DNA from: a virus
DNA length: 31,440 nt
Virus record (IMG/VR): IMGVR_UViG_3300026253_000003
Span: 1-31,440 of that record
Reading direction: 5' to 3' (one strand)
How positions within the stretch are numbered: position 1 is the stretch's first letter; each line of letters begins with the position of its first letter. The notes under the pieces are model-generated. The model was not told the DNA's origin, ran no database searches, and saw only the letters and a list, made by a program, of their open reading frames with translations. The position numbers and the translations under genes are program-made. This document shows positions 9,168-18,400 of this stretch, piece by piece.

Positions 9168-10019
9168 CTATTGAATTGAATTATTTTCGTTATTATTTTG
9201 TGGAGTTGTTCTAGCTATTAATTGTTCAGCCTCCATTTTCTCTTTTGGAGTTTGGAAATCTGGATCAAAAGCTCTCTTTAATCTACTCGAGTAATGTTGG
9301 TGTAACCTAGTATCAAACTCTGGATTAAAAGAATCTGGATGTAGCATTTCATCTGTTATTTGTCCACTTGCAATAGCTTCTTGATTATTAATAAGATACT
9401 CATGTAAGAAATATGATCCACCTATTTTGTCAGAAACAAATATTTTCCAAGCATCGTTATTAGCTAGTAAATTATCTACAGTCCAGTCAATATCATAATC
9501 TAAGTCTTCACCAATAGTATTTCTTTGTTTAACTGCATCTTGTTGCATTTTCATAAATTGATTCTCTTCATCACCTCTTACAACCCAATTTTCAGTTATA
9601 TCTTCTGTACTCTTAGTTATTTCTTCTCCTTCAGGAGTTATGACAGTCCATAATGGTCTCATGTTTTGGTCAAAAGAAACTACAGAATCTTCTAAGACCC
9701 ACGCTCTGTCAAACCGTAAGTCAGTATAATTAGAATACAGTTTTTTACCTCCAACTCCTCCACCATAGTTGGCACCAAATTCTTTTTTAATTTCTTTAGC
9801 GTTATCTAAATCCCATGCTAGTTGATGAATCGCTTTGTTAAAAGTAGCAGCTAAGTCTTTATTTCCTTCAGCCATAGCTTTGTCATACTCAGTTACTAAA
9901 CTAGCAGCTTGACCATTAATTATTCGCTGATTATTTTTACCATGAATTTCAGATGACTTAGCGTCATTTCCATATGGCATGTTTTCAAAATACTTCTTAA
10001 CTCGTTTATCTTCTGACAT
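9168..10019 (-). CDS. Conserved phage protein of unknown function, probable internal virion protein
   Basis: A 283-residue soluble protein, acidic overall, with no signal peptide or membrane segment. I do not assign a family. Visible features are a Gly-rich loop (NYGGGVGGKK, about residues 85-94), a Trp-containing middle (LWTVITPEGEE, NWVVRGDEE) and an Asn/Gln-rich tail (PQNNNENNSIQ). It starts 5 nt after the S74-chaperone gene, and its TAG stop abuts the ATG of the giant multi-enzyme ORF with no gap, so the two are probably translationally coupled. The position between two candidate internal proteins suggests a virion or ejection component. That role is inference from neighbours, not from a motif. 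Confidence 0.85.
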   Translation of the reverse strand: MSEDKRVKKYFENMPYGNDAKSSEIHGKNNQRIINGQAASLVTEYDKAMAEGNKDLAATFNKAIHQLAWDLDNAKEIKKEFGANYGGGVGGKKLYSNYTDLRFDRAWVLEDSVVSFDQNMRPLWTVITPEGEEITKSTEDITENWVVRGDEENQFMKMQQDAVKQRNTIGEDLDYDIDWTVDNLLANNDAWKIFVSDKIGGSYFLHEYLINNQEAIASGQITDEMLHPDSFNPEFDTRLHQHYSSRLKRAFDPDFQTPKEKMEAEQLIARTTPQNNNENNSIQ

Positions 10020-10024
10020 ATTAT

Positions 10025-10876
10025 TTAATTTTTAGCTATCATATCGACGTCGATCATATCATAGTACACTCCGTAATATCCGTTACCCATAGTTGTTACA
10101 GCGTCTTCTCTACCAATGTTTAATAAATCTTGTGCCATTGCACCAGACCAAAGTTGATCTTCACCTTTATAATTAAATGTGTATATTGGTATTCCAGATT
10201 TCGAAACTCCAGTTTTATTTATATTTTCTTTTAATCTAATATCTGATCCAATAGCTGCTTTCATTCCTGTTGTTACTAAACCACTCACAAATGCATCCGA
10301 TTGCGCCTTGGCGTTATCTATAGCTTGGTCAGCCCCAGCTTTTCTACCCATTGCCCAATCTAATTGTTGATTCATTTTATCTTGGTCAAACTTCTCCACC
10401 ATTCTAGCGCCCTCTCTTTCCATCATGTCTCTTTTCTGTTCTCCTTCTGCGCTTTGTTGTTGTAATCTACCAGCTTCACCTCTTGCTCTAGATTGATTAG
10501 CCTGTTCTTGAGCTCCAATAGAAAGAGATGATTGTTGTGCTTGTTTAACACCTTGATTAGCTAGTACTTGCGCTAGTCCAGCCACACCACTACCTCCAGC
10601 AGCTCCTTGCATACCAGCCATCACATTCGCCATAGCTTGTTGAGATTGTTCTTTTGCAAACTCTGCTTGTTTTAAGTTTACTGTTTGATCTTCATAAACG
10701 TTTTCTAAGTTAGCATAAGGATTTGTAACCCCAGCATAAGGGTTTTTCATTTTAGAATCTTCCCATGCATCCATTTGGTTACCCATGTCTTCATTGGCTG
10801 CTCTTTGTTCTCTTCTTCTTGCCGCTCCCCCAAACATGGCATTTAAAAACTTATTTGGTGATTTTGAATTTCCCAT
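10025..10876 (-). CDS. Ala/Gln-rich internal virion-like protein with C-terminal S74 self-cleaving chaperone domain
   Basis: 283 residues. Residues 1-205 are Ala/Gln/Met/Gly-rich, mostly helical in character (AQQSSLSIGAQEQANQSR, EQSQQAMANVMAGMQGAAGG), as in short-tailed phage ejection proteins. The last 73 residues are an intramolecular chaperone of the peptidase S74 type. SDIRLKENI begins at S211, and S211 with K216 matches the Ser-Lys dyad of the endosialidase chaperone family, which cleaves just before the Ser. Further family landmarks are YTFNYK, GAMAQDLL and a closing YDMIDVDMI. S74 domains usually fold trimeric tail spikes and fibres, so a trimeric product losing an 8-kDa tail is expected. 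The domain is shorter than the roughly 110-140 residues usual for spikes. ATG 10876 is preceded by an A-rich leader without a Shine-Dalgarno sequence. Confidence 0.85.
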   Translation of the reverse strand: MGNSKSPNKFLNAMFGGAARRREQRAANEDMGNQMDAWEDSKMKNPYAGVTNPYANLENVYEDQTVNLKQAEFAKEQSQQAMANVMAGMQGAAGGSGVAGLAQVLANQGVKQAQQSSLSIGAQEQANQSRARGEAGRLQQQSAEGEQKRDMMEREGARMVEKFDQDKMNQQLDWAMGRKAGADQAIDNAKAQSDAFVSGLVTTGMKAAIGSDIRLKENINKTGVSKSGIPIYTFNYKGEDQLWSGAMAQDLLNIGREDAVTTMGNGYYGVYYDMIDVDMIAKN

Positions 10877-10915
10877 AATTTTATTTCTTTTATCTATAAT
10901 TACACTTATTATACA

Positions 10916-11263
10916 TTATTTACTACTAGCAGTTATTTCAGAGCTAACTGTATATATTTCTGCTTTTTCAGTAGAATTATTTCTAAGTTCTACTTCCGCA
11001 AAATAACCCACTAATCCAGATATATTTACTGAACTATCTTTTGCAAACATAATAAAGTCATTTACACCAGGATCCGTACCGGTGTTATTAACCTCTACCG
11101 CGTCATCTAATATAGTTGTAATATTTCCTATAAAAATAGGATTACTTGTTGATTGATTAAAACCACCAACAGCAGTTGAAGATGGGTTTGGCACAAAGTA
11201 AGCAAAATCACCCACTTGCAATGAGTCATTATTTATATTAGTTGTAAAATTTATTACTATCAT
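10916..11263 (-). CDS. Small conserved phage structural protein, function unknown
   Basis: A 115-residue protein, probably all-beta: alternating hydrophobic/polar stretches, rich in Asn, Ser, Thr and Val, with no Cys and no signal peptide. Landmarks are GDFAYFVPNP (about 18-27), PIFIGNITTI, NDFIMFAKD and GYFAEVELRNNSTEKAE near the C-terminus. I recall similar small proteins beside tail genes of uncultured marine phages but cannot check this. It starts 10 nt after the 531-aa tail-region gene and is followed by a 39-nt gap before the S74-chaperone gene. A tail decoration or fibre-attachment role would fit but is not shown by any motif. Confidence 0.8.
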   Translation of the reverse strand: MIVINFTTNINNDSLQVGDFAYFVPNPSSTAVGGFNQSTSNPIFIGNITTILDDAVEVNNTGTDPGVNDFIMFAKDSSVNISGLVGYFAEVELRNNSTEKAEIYTVSSEITASSK

Positions 11264-11273
11264 ATTATTTTAT

Positions 11274-12869
11274 TTATCCAGCCGTGCCAGTTGTTAATAT
11301 ATTGTCTAGGTCTAAATAAATTGTCTGGCTAGTCCCTGGGTATTTATCTATATATATTTTACCTGTTAGTGTTGCATTAGTGCTACTGCCATCTATATAT
11401 ATTGTGGTGTTTTCATTTGCCACATCAAACGTCCCATTTTCAATCGTAATTTCTCCTTCAGTGATGGATTGTTCTACAAGAGCTATAGTAGCGCCTTCTG
11501 TTTCTTGTTCTTTAAGAAATCTACACCTAACAGTAGCTCCTACGGATATCCCAGCCGTACCCTTGACAGTAGCTGTAGTCCCTGTAGATGATAACGCTGT
11601 TCTTAAGGTATTAGTTAATTGCACTAATTCTATTTTTAAATCAGAAAACTCTAAACCAACTCCAATCGCACGCCTTATTATTTCAGATCCATATGCCCTA
11701 AAAGTCATAGTATCATTGTTTGTAAGAGAGTTAGCTACAGATAGAGTTAATGTTTTTGATTTTCTATTAATAGCAGATATTTTAGTATTAGTTTCAGCAA
11801 GTGTTGTACCTGTTTTATACCACAAATTCATGCCCACAACTAGATTACTTAAGTCGTCTACAACTACAGTTGTACTAGAGCTAGTTGTACCATCTACTGT
11901 TTCTGTAGTAGACCAATAAAAATCTTCATCACTTGGTTGATCATTTATTAGAAAACCAGCATCAAAAACCGCTAAAGTAGTTGCTAGTTCTGTAGATAAA
12001 TTAATGACATCACGTGAATTCGTTAAATACTTAGCAATCACAGTTCCTGTTGAGGTTCCTAATGATGGTGTTCCTTCTATAGGTAACGTTCTAGTAGCTC
12101 CAGAGAATGTAATAATAGCATCTCCAACCTGCTCCATAGTTATTTGGTATAAAATTTTATTATTACCGATTAAGAATTCCGTATCAAACATAGGAATAGC
12201 GAAAATACTAATAGTATATGTTCCAGCAAATGATGCTGGGAAAGTTATATTTGTTCTATATCCTCCTCTAACCTTTACGTTGACTAATTTATTTCTCGAC
12301 GTATATGTAGACGTAAAAGCACTAGTTGTAAAATCATAATATTTTCCATCAGATCTCTTTATTTCTACGGTAAAAACAGCATCATAATCTCCACCCACTT
12401 TAAGAGTCCTAGCTGTAGAACTAGACGGCAAGGTAGTTTGATCAATCTCTATGTTGGTAATTTTATTCATACTAGTTATTAATACGCTTGCAAGAGGAGA
12501 ACTTGTACGAGGACCAATCGTTGTTGACGTAGGGGTAGGAACAATCGTTGTTGACATAGGGGTAGGAACAATCATTGGAACGGGCCCAGAGCACCCACAC
12601 ACAGTGTGCATCGTTTGTGCGAATTGAATTTTAGCTGTCTTTAGATTAGTTTGGTATATTGGATAAGTATTATTAGCTAATTGACCTGTCCAATGAGTGA
12701 CTCTATTAGCCCACCATCCACAACCACTACTCTGATAATGAGTCCACATGTTATTGATGAAAGTCATCATAGCGGTATACCAGACTGACGATGACTGATT
12801 CGATGCAGAGTAAGCTGGAAACATGATTGCTCTGCCATTATTTAGAAAATCGATATAATTACATGGCAT
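11274..12869 (-). CDS. Ser/Thr-rich tail-region structural protein, probable fibre or host-contact protein
   Basis: 531 residues. The N-terminal 100 residues are aromatic and helical (WYTAMMTFINNMWTHY, GWWANRVTHW) with a few Cys including CGCSG. Residues about 98-124 are a Pro/Thr/Ser linker made of a 9-residue repeat (VPTPMSTTI, VPTPTSTTI). After the linker the sequence is beta-rich: short domains of the type VGGDYDAVFTVEIKRSDGKYYDF and repeated Thr/Ser strands separated by Gly turns. This plan of a small head, a flexible linker and beta modules fits a fibre or appendage protein. No enzyme motif is visible. It starts 3 nt after the preceding gene's stop, within the tail block. The function is inferred from composition and position only. 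Confidence 0.8.
   Translation of the reverse strand: MPCNYIDFLNNGRAIMFPAYSASNQSSSVWYTAMMTFINNMWTHYQSSGCGWWANRVTHWTGQLANNTYPIYQTNLKTAKIQFAQTMHTVCGCSGPVPMIVPTPMSTTIVPTPTSTTIGPRTSSPLASVLITSMNKITNIEIDQTTLPSSSTARTLKVGGDYDAVFTVEIKRSDGKYYDFTTSAFTSTYTSRNKLVNVKVRGGYRTNITFPASFAGTYTISIFAIPMFDTEFLIGNNKILYQITMEQVGDAIITFSGATRTLPIEGTPSLGTSTGTVIAKYLTNSRDVINLSTELATTLAVFDAGFLINDQPSDEDFYWSTTETVDGTTSSSTTVVVDDLSNLVVGMNLWYKTGTTLAETNTKISAINRKSKTLTLSVANSLTNNDTMTFRAYGSEIIRRAIGVGLEFSDLKIELVQLTNTLRTALSSTGTTATVKGTAGISVGATVRCRFLKEQETEGATIALVEQSITEGEITIENGTFDVANENTTIYIDGSSTNATLTGKIYIDKYPGTSQTIYLDLDNILTTGTAG
12514..12576 (-). repeat. 27-bp tandem repeat (two full copies plus a partial) encoding a 9-aa Pro/Thr/Ser linker
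   Basis: Copies at 12514-12540 and 12541-12567 differ at a few bases, and a partial third copy covers 12568-12576. The unit is a multiple of three and encodes VPTPxSTTI inside the 531-aa tail-region protein, joining its aromatic N-terminal head to the beta-rich remainder. Copy number at such a site can change by slippage without breaking the frame. Confidence 0.8.
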
Positions 12870-12872
12870 AGT

Positions 12873-15401
12873 TTAATTTTTTATTTTATTCTTAATGATA
12901 TAGTCGTATTTTAAATCAATATTTAGTATTGTTTCCGCTTCATTCATAATGTAATTGTTAAAATATACTTCTGCTACAATAAGTCCGGGCACATCATTCG
13001 TTGTAAACTCAACACCAACTCCTTGCGGTAAATTTCCTCCTTCCCATTGATTAGACTGTGCGTTTAAAGTAGCTCCAGCAATACTCCATAATTCAATACT
13101 ACTAATATCATTCCCTTGAATATCCATATCAACGCCTAATATACTGATTTTTTGCATTCCAGTATAACTACCTGAAGGAATAAAAACAGCTCCAAACAAT
13201 GTTGAGACAGTAGGTATGGATGAGGGGTACATAGTTATGGAAGCAGGTCCACCATTCCACGATCCGGGAATTGGAATATCACCTATGTTTGCAGGGGGTC
13301 GCTTGAACCAATGACTATCTGGAATCAAATCGGCATCCGTATCTATAGCCGCGAGTAAATAAAGCTTTGCGTAAGTGCAAGTTCCATCATCAATAGTTGC
13401 AAGTGGATCAAAATTTAACGCTAAAGGATTCATACACCCAAATACCGGAGCCGGAAGTACACATGAGCCATCGTCGAAAGTTGCTAAAGGATCAAAATTA
13501 ATTGCGAGAGGATCCATACATCCTAAAACCGCGCCAGAAACTATTGTGTTTACTATTCCTATTCCTTGGAAGTTAAAAGCCGCAGTATCAACTTGATAAG
13601 ATAGTCCTTTAATATAATTAAACCATTTACCTTCTTTTTCTATAAATTCATTTAACGACCCTTCTTGCATGTCTGTGTGTATGCTTCCCACATACCAGCC
13701 TTTTTTGCTAGTTAAATTGTAGTAGTTATTATCGTCATGACGTATATCTACTTTAGATTGACTACCCTCATAGTTCAAAGTATTGAAGTTCTTAACAACC
13801 TCGGGCTGCATGTTAAATATTGGAGTAATAGACGATTCAAAATCGTCTCCATAAAAATTATTTCTATTAACAGGAGTTATTCCATCCGCTTCGAACTCTT
13901 GATGGTGCTTGTATAGTTTACCAAGTCTAGTTGTGTAATATTGACCAACAACACTTAAGGCAAAGTCTGGAGTAAAAGATTTAAAACTTGACCAACCTTT
14001 CACATCTTCTCCAAATGATAAAGTTTTTCCTCCACCAATTATTTCTAACGTTATGTTATCTATTGTACCTTTAAAACCAGAAGATCCACTAACAATACCA
14101 AATTTACTTACGTTATTAATATTAGATGTATTTAATATAGCTTGACTAATTATACCATTAAAGGTATGAAGTCCATTTGAATCTATAGGTCCAAATACAA
14201 ATCCTTTACCTTCGTCATTATATAAATAACTTGTAATTTCCCCGGCGCTATAATCGCTAACATTAAAAGTAATTCTAAATTGATCGCCTCCAGATATAAC
14301 CGATCCGTCTACTACTTGGTTTAACTCTACGTGAGGATTTGCTGTATCAAAAACTACACTACCTTGTTGAATCGTAGGGTTACCTCCAACAGGACTCCAG
14401 TAAAGTTCCAATGCATTACCAAGGTCTAGTAGGTTCCAATTAGTAACAGTTCCACCGCTTTGGTAAACCTCGTTTAAAACAATATTATCTATTCTTGCAA
14501 CGCCACCTGGTTCCATTAGTAAAATAAAATGAGTTGGTGCATTTCCTTGTTGGGACCACTCTGCAGTACCTATTCCATTGTCTTCTGTTATAGGAACTCT
14601 AGTGACTTGATTACCTTGAAAGTTTGCAACTGTATTAACAAATAATTTATCATTATAAGAAGGCAATACAGGTGGACCACTCCAATTAGTATTATCAACG
14701 TCATTATTAATATCCATTGTTACGACATAATTATGACCTGGTAATAAGGTTGCCCCTGTTTGGTAAAGTATTGCACTCATGTCAAACACAACTTCTAGCC
14801 CCGATGGAAAGTATATTTCGTCAGGATATGTTGTAAAATCAAGAGCTCCTTGTCCGGGAATAAACCCTGGTAAATCTATAGGGTTGAAAAACGACCAATT
14901 AGGCAGTGTCTCTGCGACAGCTACTTGATATCCTAATACTCGTTTAAAAGAAAAATTATCAAAAGCTATACTAGCAGCTGTTGGTGTGCCATTATATTTT
15001 ATAATCATTCTATTAGCTAAAGTTGGATCTGTTGTTCCTATTGGGTATCCGAACTTATCACTAGAAACTTCTATGCTGGAATATTTTTCAGCTACCATAG
15101 TACTACTTAGGGTGGTATTAAATTCTATTCCCGATGCAACACTTAGTATCCCGTCCCAAGGTCCGTATATAGTTATTGTTAAGTCAACATCATTTCCACT
15201 ACCAACGTCATACCAGAATTCTAATTGATATTCAGTCTCATCAATTAATGGCCAATTCCATGAATGTTGATATACTATATATTCGTTATTACCATTTGGG
15301 TCCCATTCAATATATCCATCCGACCCAGTATTAGTGCCAATGTTACCATTATTTATCACAAAAGTCGCTCCGCTTGCGTTATATAAATTCCAATTCGCCA
15401 T
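12873..15401 (-). CDS. Tail/adhesin protein: carbohydrate-binding-like modules, stabilisation-protein C-terminal region, GCMDP repeats
   Basis: 842 residues. Residues 1-155, 160-310 and 320-455 look like three beta-sandwich, carbohydrate-binding-like modules, each opening with an NW[NS] strand (NWNLYN, NWSFFN, NWNLLD) and closing with an 'IDNI.L' or 'FDNFSF' strand. From about 458 comes TLSFGEDVKGWSSFKSF, then KLYKHH, NFYGDDFESS, FNTLNYEGSQSKVD and GSLNEFIEKEGKWFNYIKG. From memory, this block is the C-terminal part of gp10-like stabilisation proteins in related marine phages, where it continues the propeller. Two 21-residue GCMDP repeats follow (about 627-675), then a beta-rich C-terminus ending in a basic tail. 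It starts 12 nt after the stop of the 1894-aa gene. Role inferred: outer tail protein contacting the host surface. Confidence 0.8.
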   Translation of the reverse strand: MANWNLYNASGATFVINNGNIGTNTGSDGYIEWDPNGNNEYIVYQHSWNWPLIDETEYQLEFWYDVGSGNDVDLTITIYGPWDGILSVASGIEFNTTLSSTMVAEKYSSIEVSSDKFGYPIGTTDPTLANRMIIKYNGTPTAASIAFDNFSFKRVLGYQVAVAETLPNWSFFNPIDLPGFIPGQGALDFTTYPDEIYFPSGLEVVFDMSAILYQTGATLLPGHNYVVTMDINNDVDNTNWSGPPVLPSYNDKLFVNTVANFQGNQVTRVPITEDNGIGTAEWSQQGNAPTHFILLMEPGGVARIDNIVLNEVYQSGGTVTNWNLLDLGNALELYWSPVGGNPTIQQGSVVFDTANPHVELNQVVDGSVISGGDQFRITFNVSDYSAGEITSYLYNDEGKGFVFGPIDSNGLHTFNGIISQAILNTSNINNVSKFGIVSGSSGFKGTIDNITLEIIGGGKTLSFGEDVKGWSSFKSFTPDFALSVVGQYYTTRLGKLYKHHQEFEADGITPVNRNNFYGDDFESSITPIFNMQPEVVKNFNTLNYEGSQSKVDIRHDDNNYYNLTSKKGWYVGSIHTDMQEGSLNEFIEKEGKWFNYIKGLSYQVDTAAFNFQGIGIVNTIVSGAVLGCMDPLAINFDPLATFDDGSCVLPAPVFGCMNPLALNFDPLATIDDGTCTYAKLYLLAAIDTDADLIPDSHWFKRPPANIGDIPIPGSWNGGPASITMYPSSIPTVSTLFGAVFIPSGSYTGMQKISILGVDMDIQGNDISSIELWSIAGATLNAQSNQWEGGNLPQGVGVEFTTNDVPGLIVAEVYFNNYIMNEAETILNIDLKYDYIIKNKIKN
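13377..13523 (-). repeat. Two GCMDP/DDGSC 21-residue repeats (Bacteroidetes-type surface repeat)
   Basis: Copies at 13461-13523 (GCMDPLAINFDPLA...DDGSC) and 13377-13439 (GCMNPLALNFDPLA...DDGTC) are separated by a 7-residue spacer. Each has a Cys at position 2 and at its end, plus a clustered DDG acidic turn, consistent with a disulphide-closed, possibly calcium-binding loop. Repeats of this kind are frequent near the C-termini of surface and secreted proteins of marine Bacteroidetes, which is one of the better host clues in the window. Confidence 0.85.
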
Positions 15402-15413
15402 AGTTAATATTTA

Positions 15414-18400
15414 TTAAACAGTTAATTCAATCTCGTCCCCCGCGCTAAATGCATAAGTGGTACCTAGTATTACTGTATTCCCATAAGATATACTAATAAC
15501 ATTTATTGCGCTTATAGCTGTACCGTTAACAGATATTATAGTAACCGATAAGCCAGCGTCCAACCATGCTTCAATCCAAGGGGTTCCTTGCCCACCATCA
15601 GGAAAAAATGTAACAGTGATAGTGGCACCCGTGCTAGTAGCACTAATGATAAGTGTCGTCGCATTTTGTGGGTAATATGAAAATGAACTCGCATCCATAT
15701 CTCCATCTTGTAATATCTCAGGAGCTAATATTGGTTCTTCAATTGCAGGCGTATAATTTTCAAGAACTGGATTAGATAATAGATTGGCATTACTAGTTGT
15801 TGATAAATATGTACCACCCTCATCAAAATCTGGATTTGATAATTTATTAGTTCCGTCAGGATATGATACAGTTAAATTATAATTTCTTTTATGCGTATCA
15901 TAACTGCCATATAATCTACCACCATCTCTTAAATTATCCCTAAACCAATCATGCATTCCATAATCAGATATTGGAGTTAGGCCATCCATTGATAATCTTA
16001 ACACTGCACCTCTTTGTTTGTCTGTAAAATAAGCTCTAAATGATTCTGCTGCAAATGATTCTGGATTTCTAGATATACCATAATTACCTCTAAACGGTTC
16101 GGCTGTACCTAAAAATCTATTTGTACTTAAAAGTTGAGAATTACCATCAGCATTATAAAGTACATCTTTATCAACGAACACTTGTAATACTCTATCTTCA
16201 CATAAAGTAATTAAATCTTTGTCTCTAGCATAAAGCTTTTGTATACTACCATATGATGGCATTAAATCCTTTGTAATTTTTTCAGCTTGTATAAACTGAT
16301 TTAAATTGTTAACACCACTTGTTGAATTATATAAACCAGAATATATTAACCCATATTTTCTTCTTTCTTCCTCATAAGGTTCTTCAAGAACAGTAGAAGC
16401 TTTTACACCGTGTCTTATGTAAGCCGCGTTATAGTCATCTCTAATTCTATTTGACTCTACGCCGTTTCCAAAAGAAAAACAATTATAGTAAGATAATCCG
16501 ATATACTTATTATATAGTTCTGGATGTACTTCTATTTTTGTTATATAATTTCCTTCAATTTTCTTAATTCTATATATACTAGCTTGAGTATAACTTAAAT
16601 CTTCGCGTATAAATTTCAACTTACCACTATTACCTTGTCCGTATATTGATGTCTGAGCACTCCAACCAGTTGCGTTATTTGTAAACGCAAGTGCTTGACC
16701 ACCTGGATTAACTCTTAAACCTGGACTATCAAGAGTAACTATGTTTCCATCCCATTCGCTAACCCGTACGTAAAAATTGTAATCAGGATAAGTATCATTT
16801 TGCCATGTTAAATCTGGGTTCGAGCCTACTATATTACAACTAATTTTCGACCCTATCGGAGCCCATACATGACCTTTTGTTGAGTCTGGATTTAGATTGA
16901 TTCCATTAGAGTTAGGTGGATAATCTGAATCGTCAGTTAGATCTAACCTTAAAGGAAGAGCATCACTAATTTCATAATATATATTCAAATCTATATCTTC
17001 TTTTGCTTCTGTCTCGAAAATAGCAGGACTTAGTGGTAAAAGATTTTTACCTGGCTCTATATGTTCATCTATAAATTGGATAGCTGCGAAGTCATTAACA
17101 TCTGCAACATTCAATGGATTAAAACCAGCGTCAGCATTTCTTGGATCTTTATCTAATTGTATTATATAACAAACTCTTCTATTGTTTGCTTTACCAAAAT
17201 CATAAATTTTTGATTGCAACATTATTGTACTTTCTGCGGATGTATCTGGATAACCAGCGTCAACCCATTCTTGGTATGCTTCAGAAACACTACCTCTTCC
17301 GTTGTTTAAAATATCATATCCTTTCCACCGTCTTCCCGTTTGCACAATCTCTTCCATTGGATTCCAAGATGTATGATTATATAGGTATTTTGTAGATACA
17401 CTTTTAATCGTATATATCTCAGAACTTCCAGCAAACTTAAATTGACTACCTGTTTCTAATCTAGCAATTACGCTTTTCGCGGAATCACCACCGCTCCATG
17501 CTGGGTTAAATTGGTTATCGTGTGCTTCGTCCGCGGCATCATTCCAATTTGTCGACGTCTGGATTGTTGATCCAGCCCAATGTTCATTCATATCACTACC
17601 CGTAACAGGAGGTAAACCGGCTCCAAATAATGCCTCCATCATCTCATCCCAAAGCGAACTTGAAGTTGACATAGTAGTATTAAGTTTTATTGAACCCGCT
17701 CTAATCCACTGACAATTTTTACGGAATAAATGAGAGTCTTGTTGTGGTGCCATTGACATCAAACCCATAATCAACCAATTAATGAAATTACCATCGTGTA
17801 GATCTACTCCAACGGATGAATATGATAGATGCATAAAGCATCCTTCATGTGCATTACCAGAAACAGTGGCTCCATAACCTCCTGTGTGATCGGTAACATA
17901 CGTATCATCATATTGGGGGAAATTATCACCAATACCGTTTTCCCATAATCTATTTTGACTCCAATTTCTTGATCCTAATCCTGAATTATACGCTCCATTA
18001 CTATCATCAGTTATGACAATACCTTCTAGTCCGTTTATCCACCAACCACCGTCCACTCCTGGCATATCTTCAGCGTATCCCTTCCACATTCTACCAGATC
18101 TAGCGGCGTCAAATCCCTTACTAGTATTAGCATTGTAGTCTTCTTGACCAGCAGCCATATACATGTTATCAATAAAGAATCCTTGATTAGATCTTTTACT
18201 TGTATTAAACTTTGTTACATCATGCCAACCATCTGCGGTTTCGGTAATTGCAGAACCTAAGCCACCTGAGGTAACGCCATTCACACCCGAAGCATTTCCT
18301 AGCCACCAATCCGTGACATTATATACCCCATAGGTTATAGTGGTATTATCAACGAATTGTTCTAGTAGATTCGTTGTCGTACTATTATCAGCTAACCAAA

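Noticed and set aside
10179-12339. Plus-strand open frames over the S74, small structural and 531-aa genes
   Set aside because: They are antisense to well-supported minus-strand genes, and their hydrophobic composition simply reflects the reverse complement.
15399-15416. Sequencing frameshift or readthrough joining the 1894-aa and 842-aa genes
   Set aside because: There is a clean TAA, a 12-nt A/T-rich leader and an ATG, like the other junctions in the window. The split lies in inserted modules rather than in the middle of a conserved block.
16621-16641. P-loop (GQGNSGK) in the stabilisation protein
   Set aside because: The sequence sits in beta-rich propeller-like context, has no Walker B partner and does not match GxxxxGK[ST] (Leu follows the Lys).
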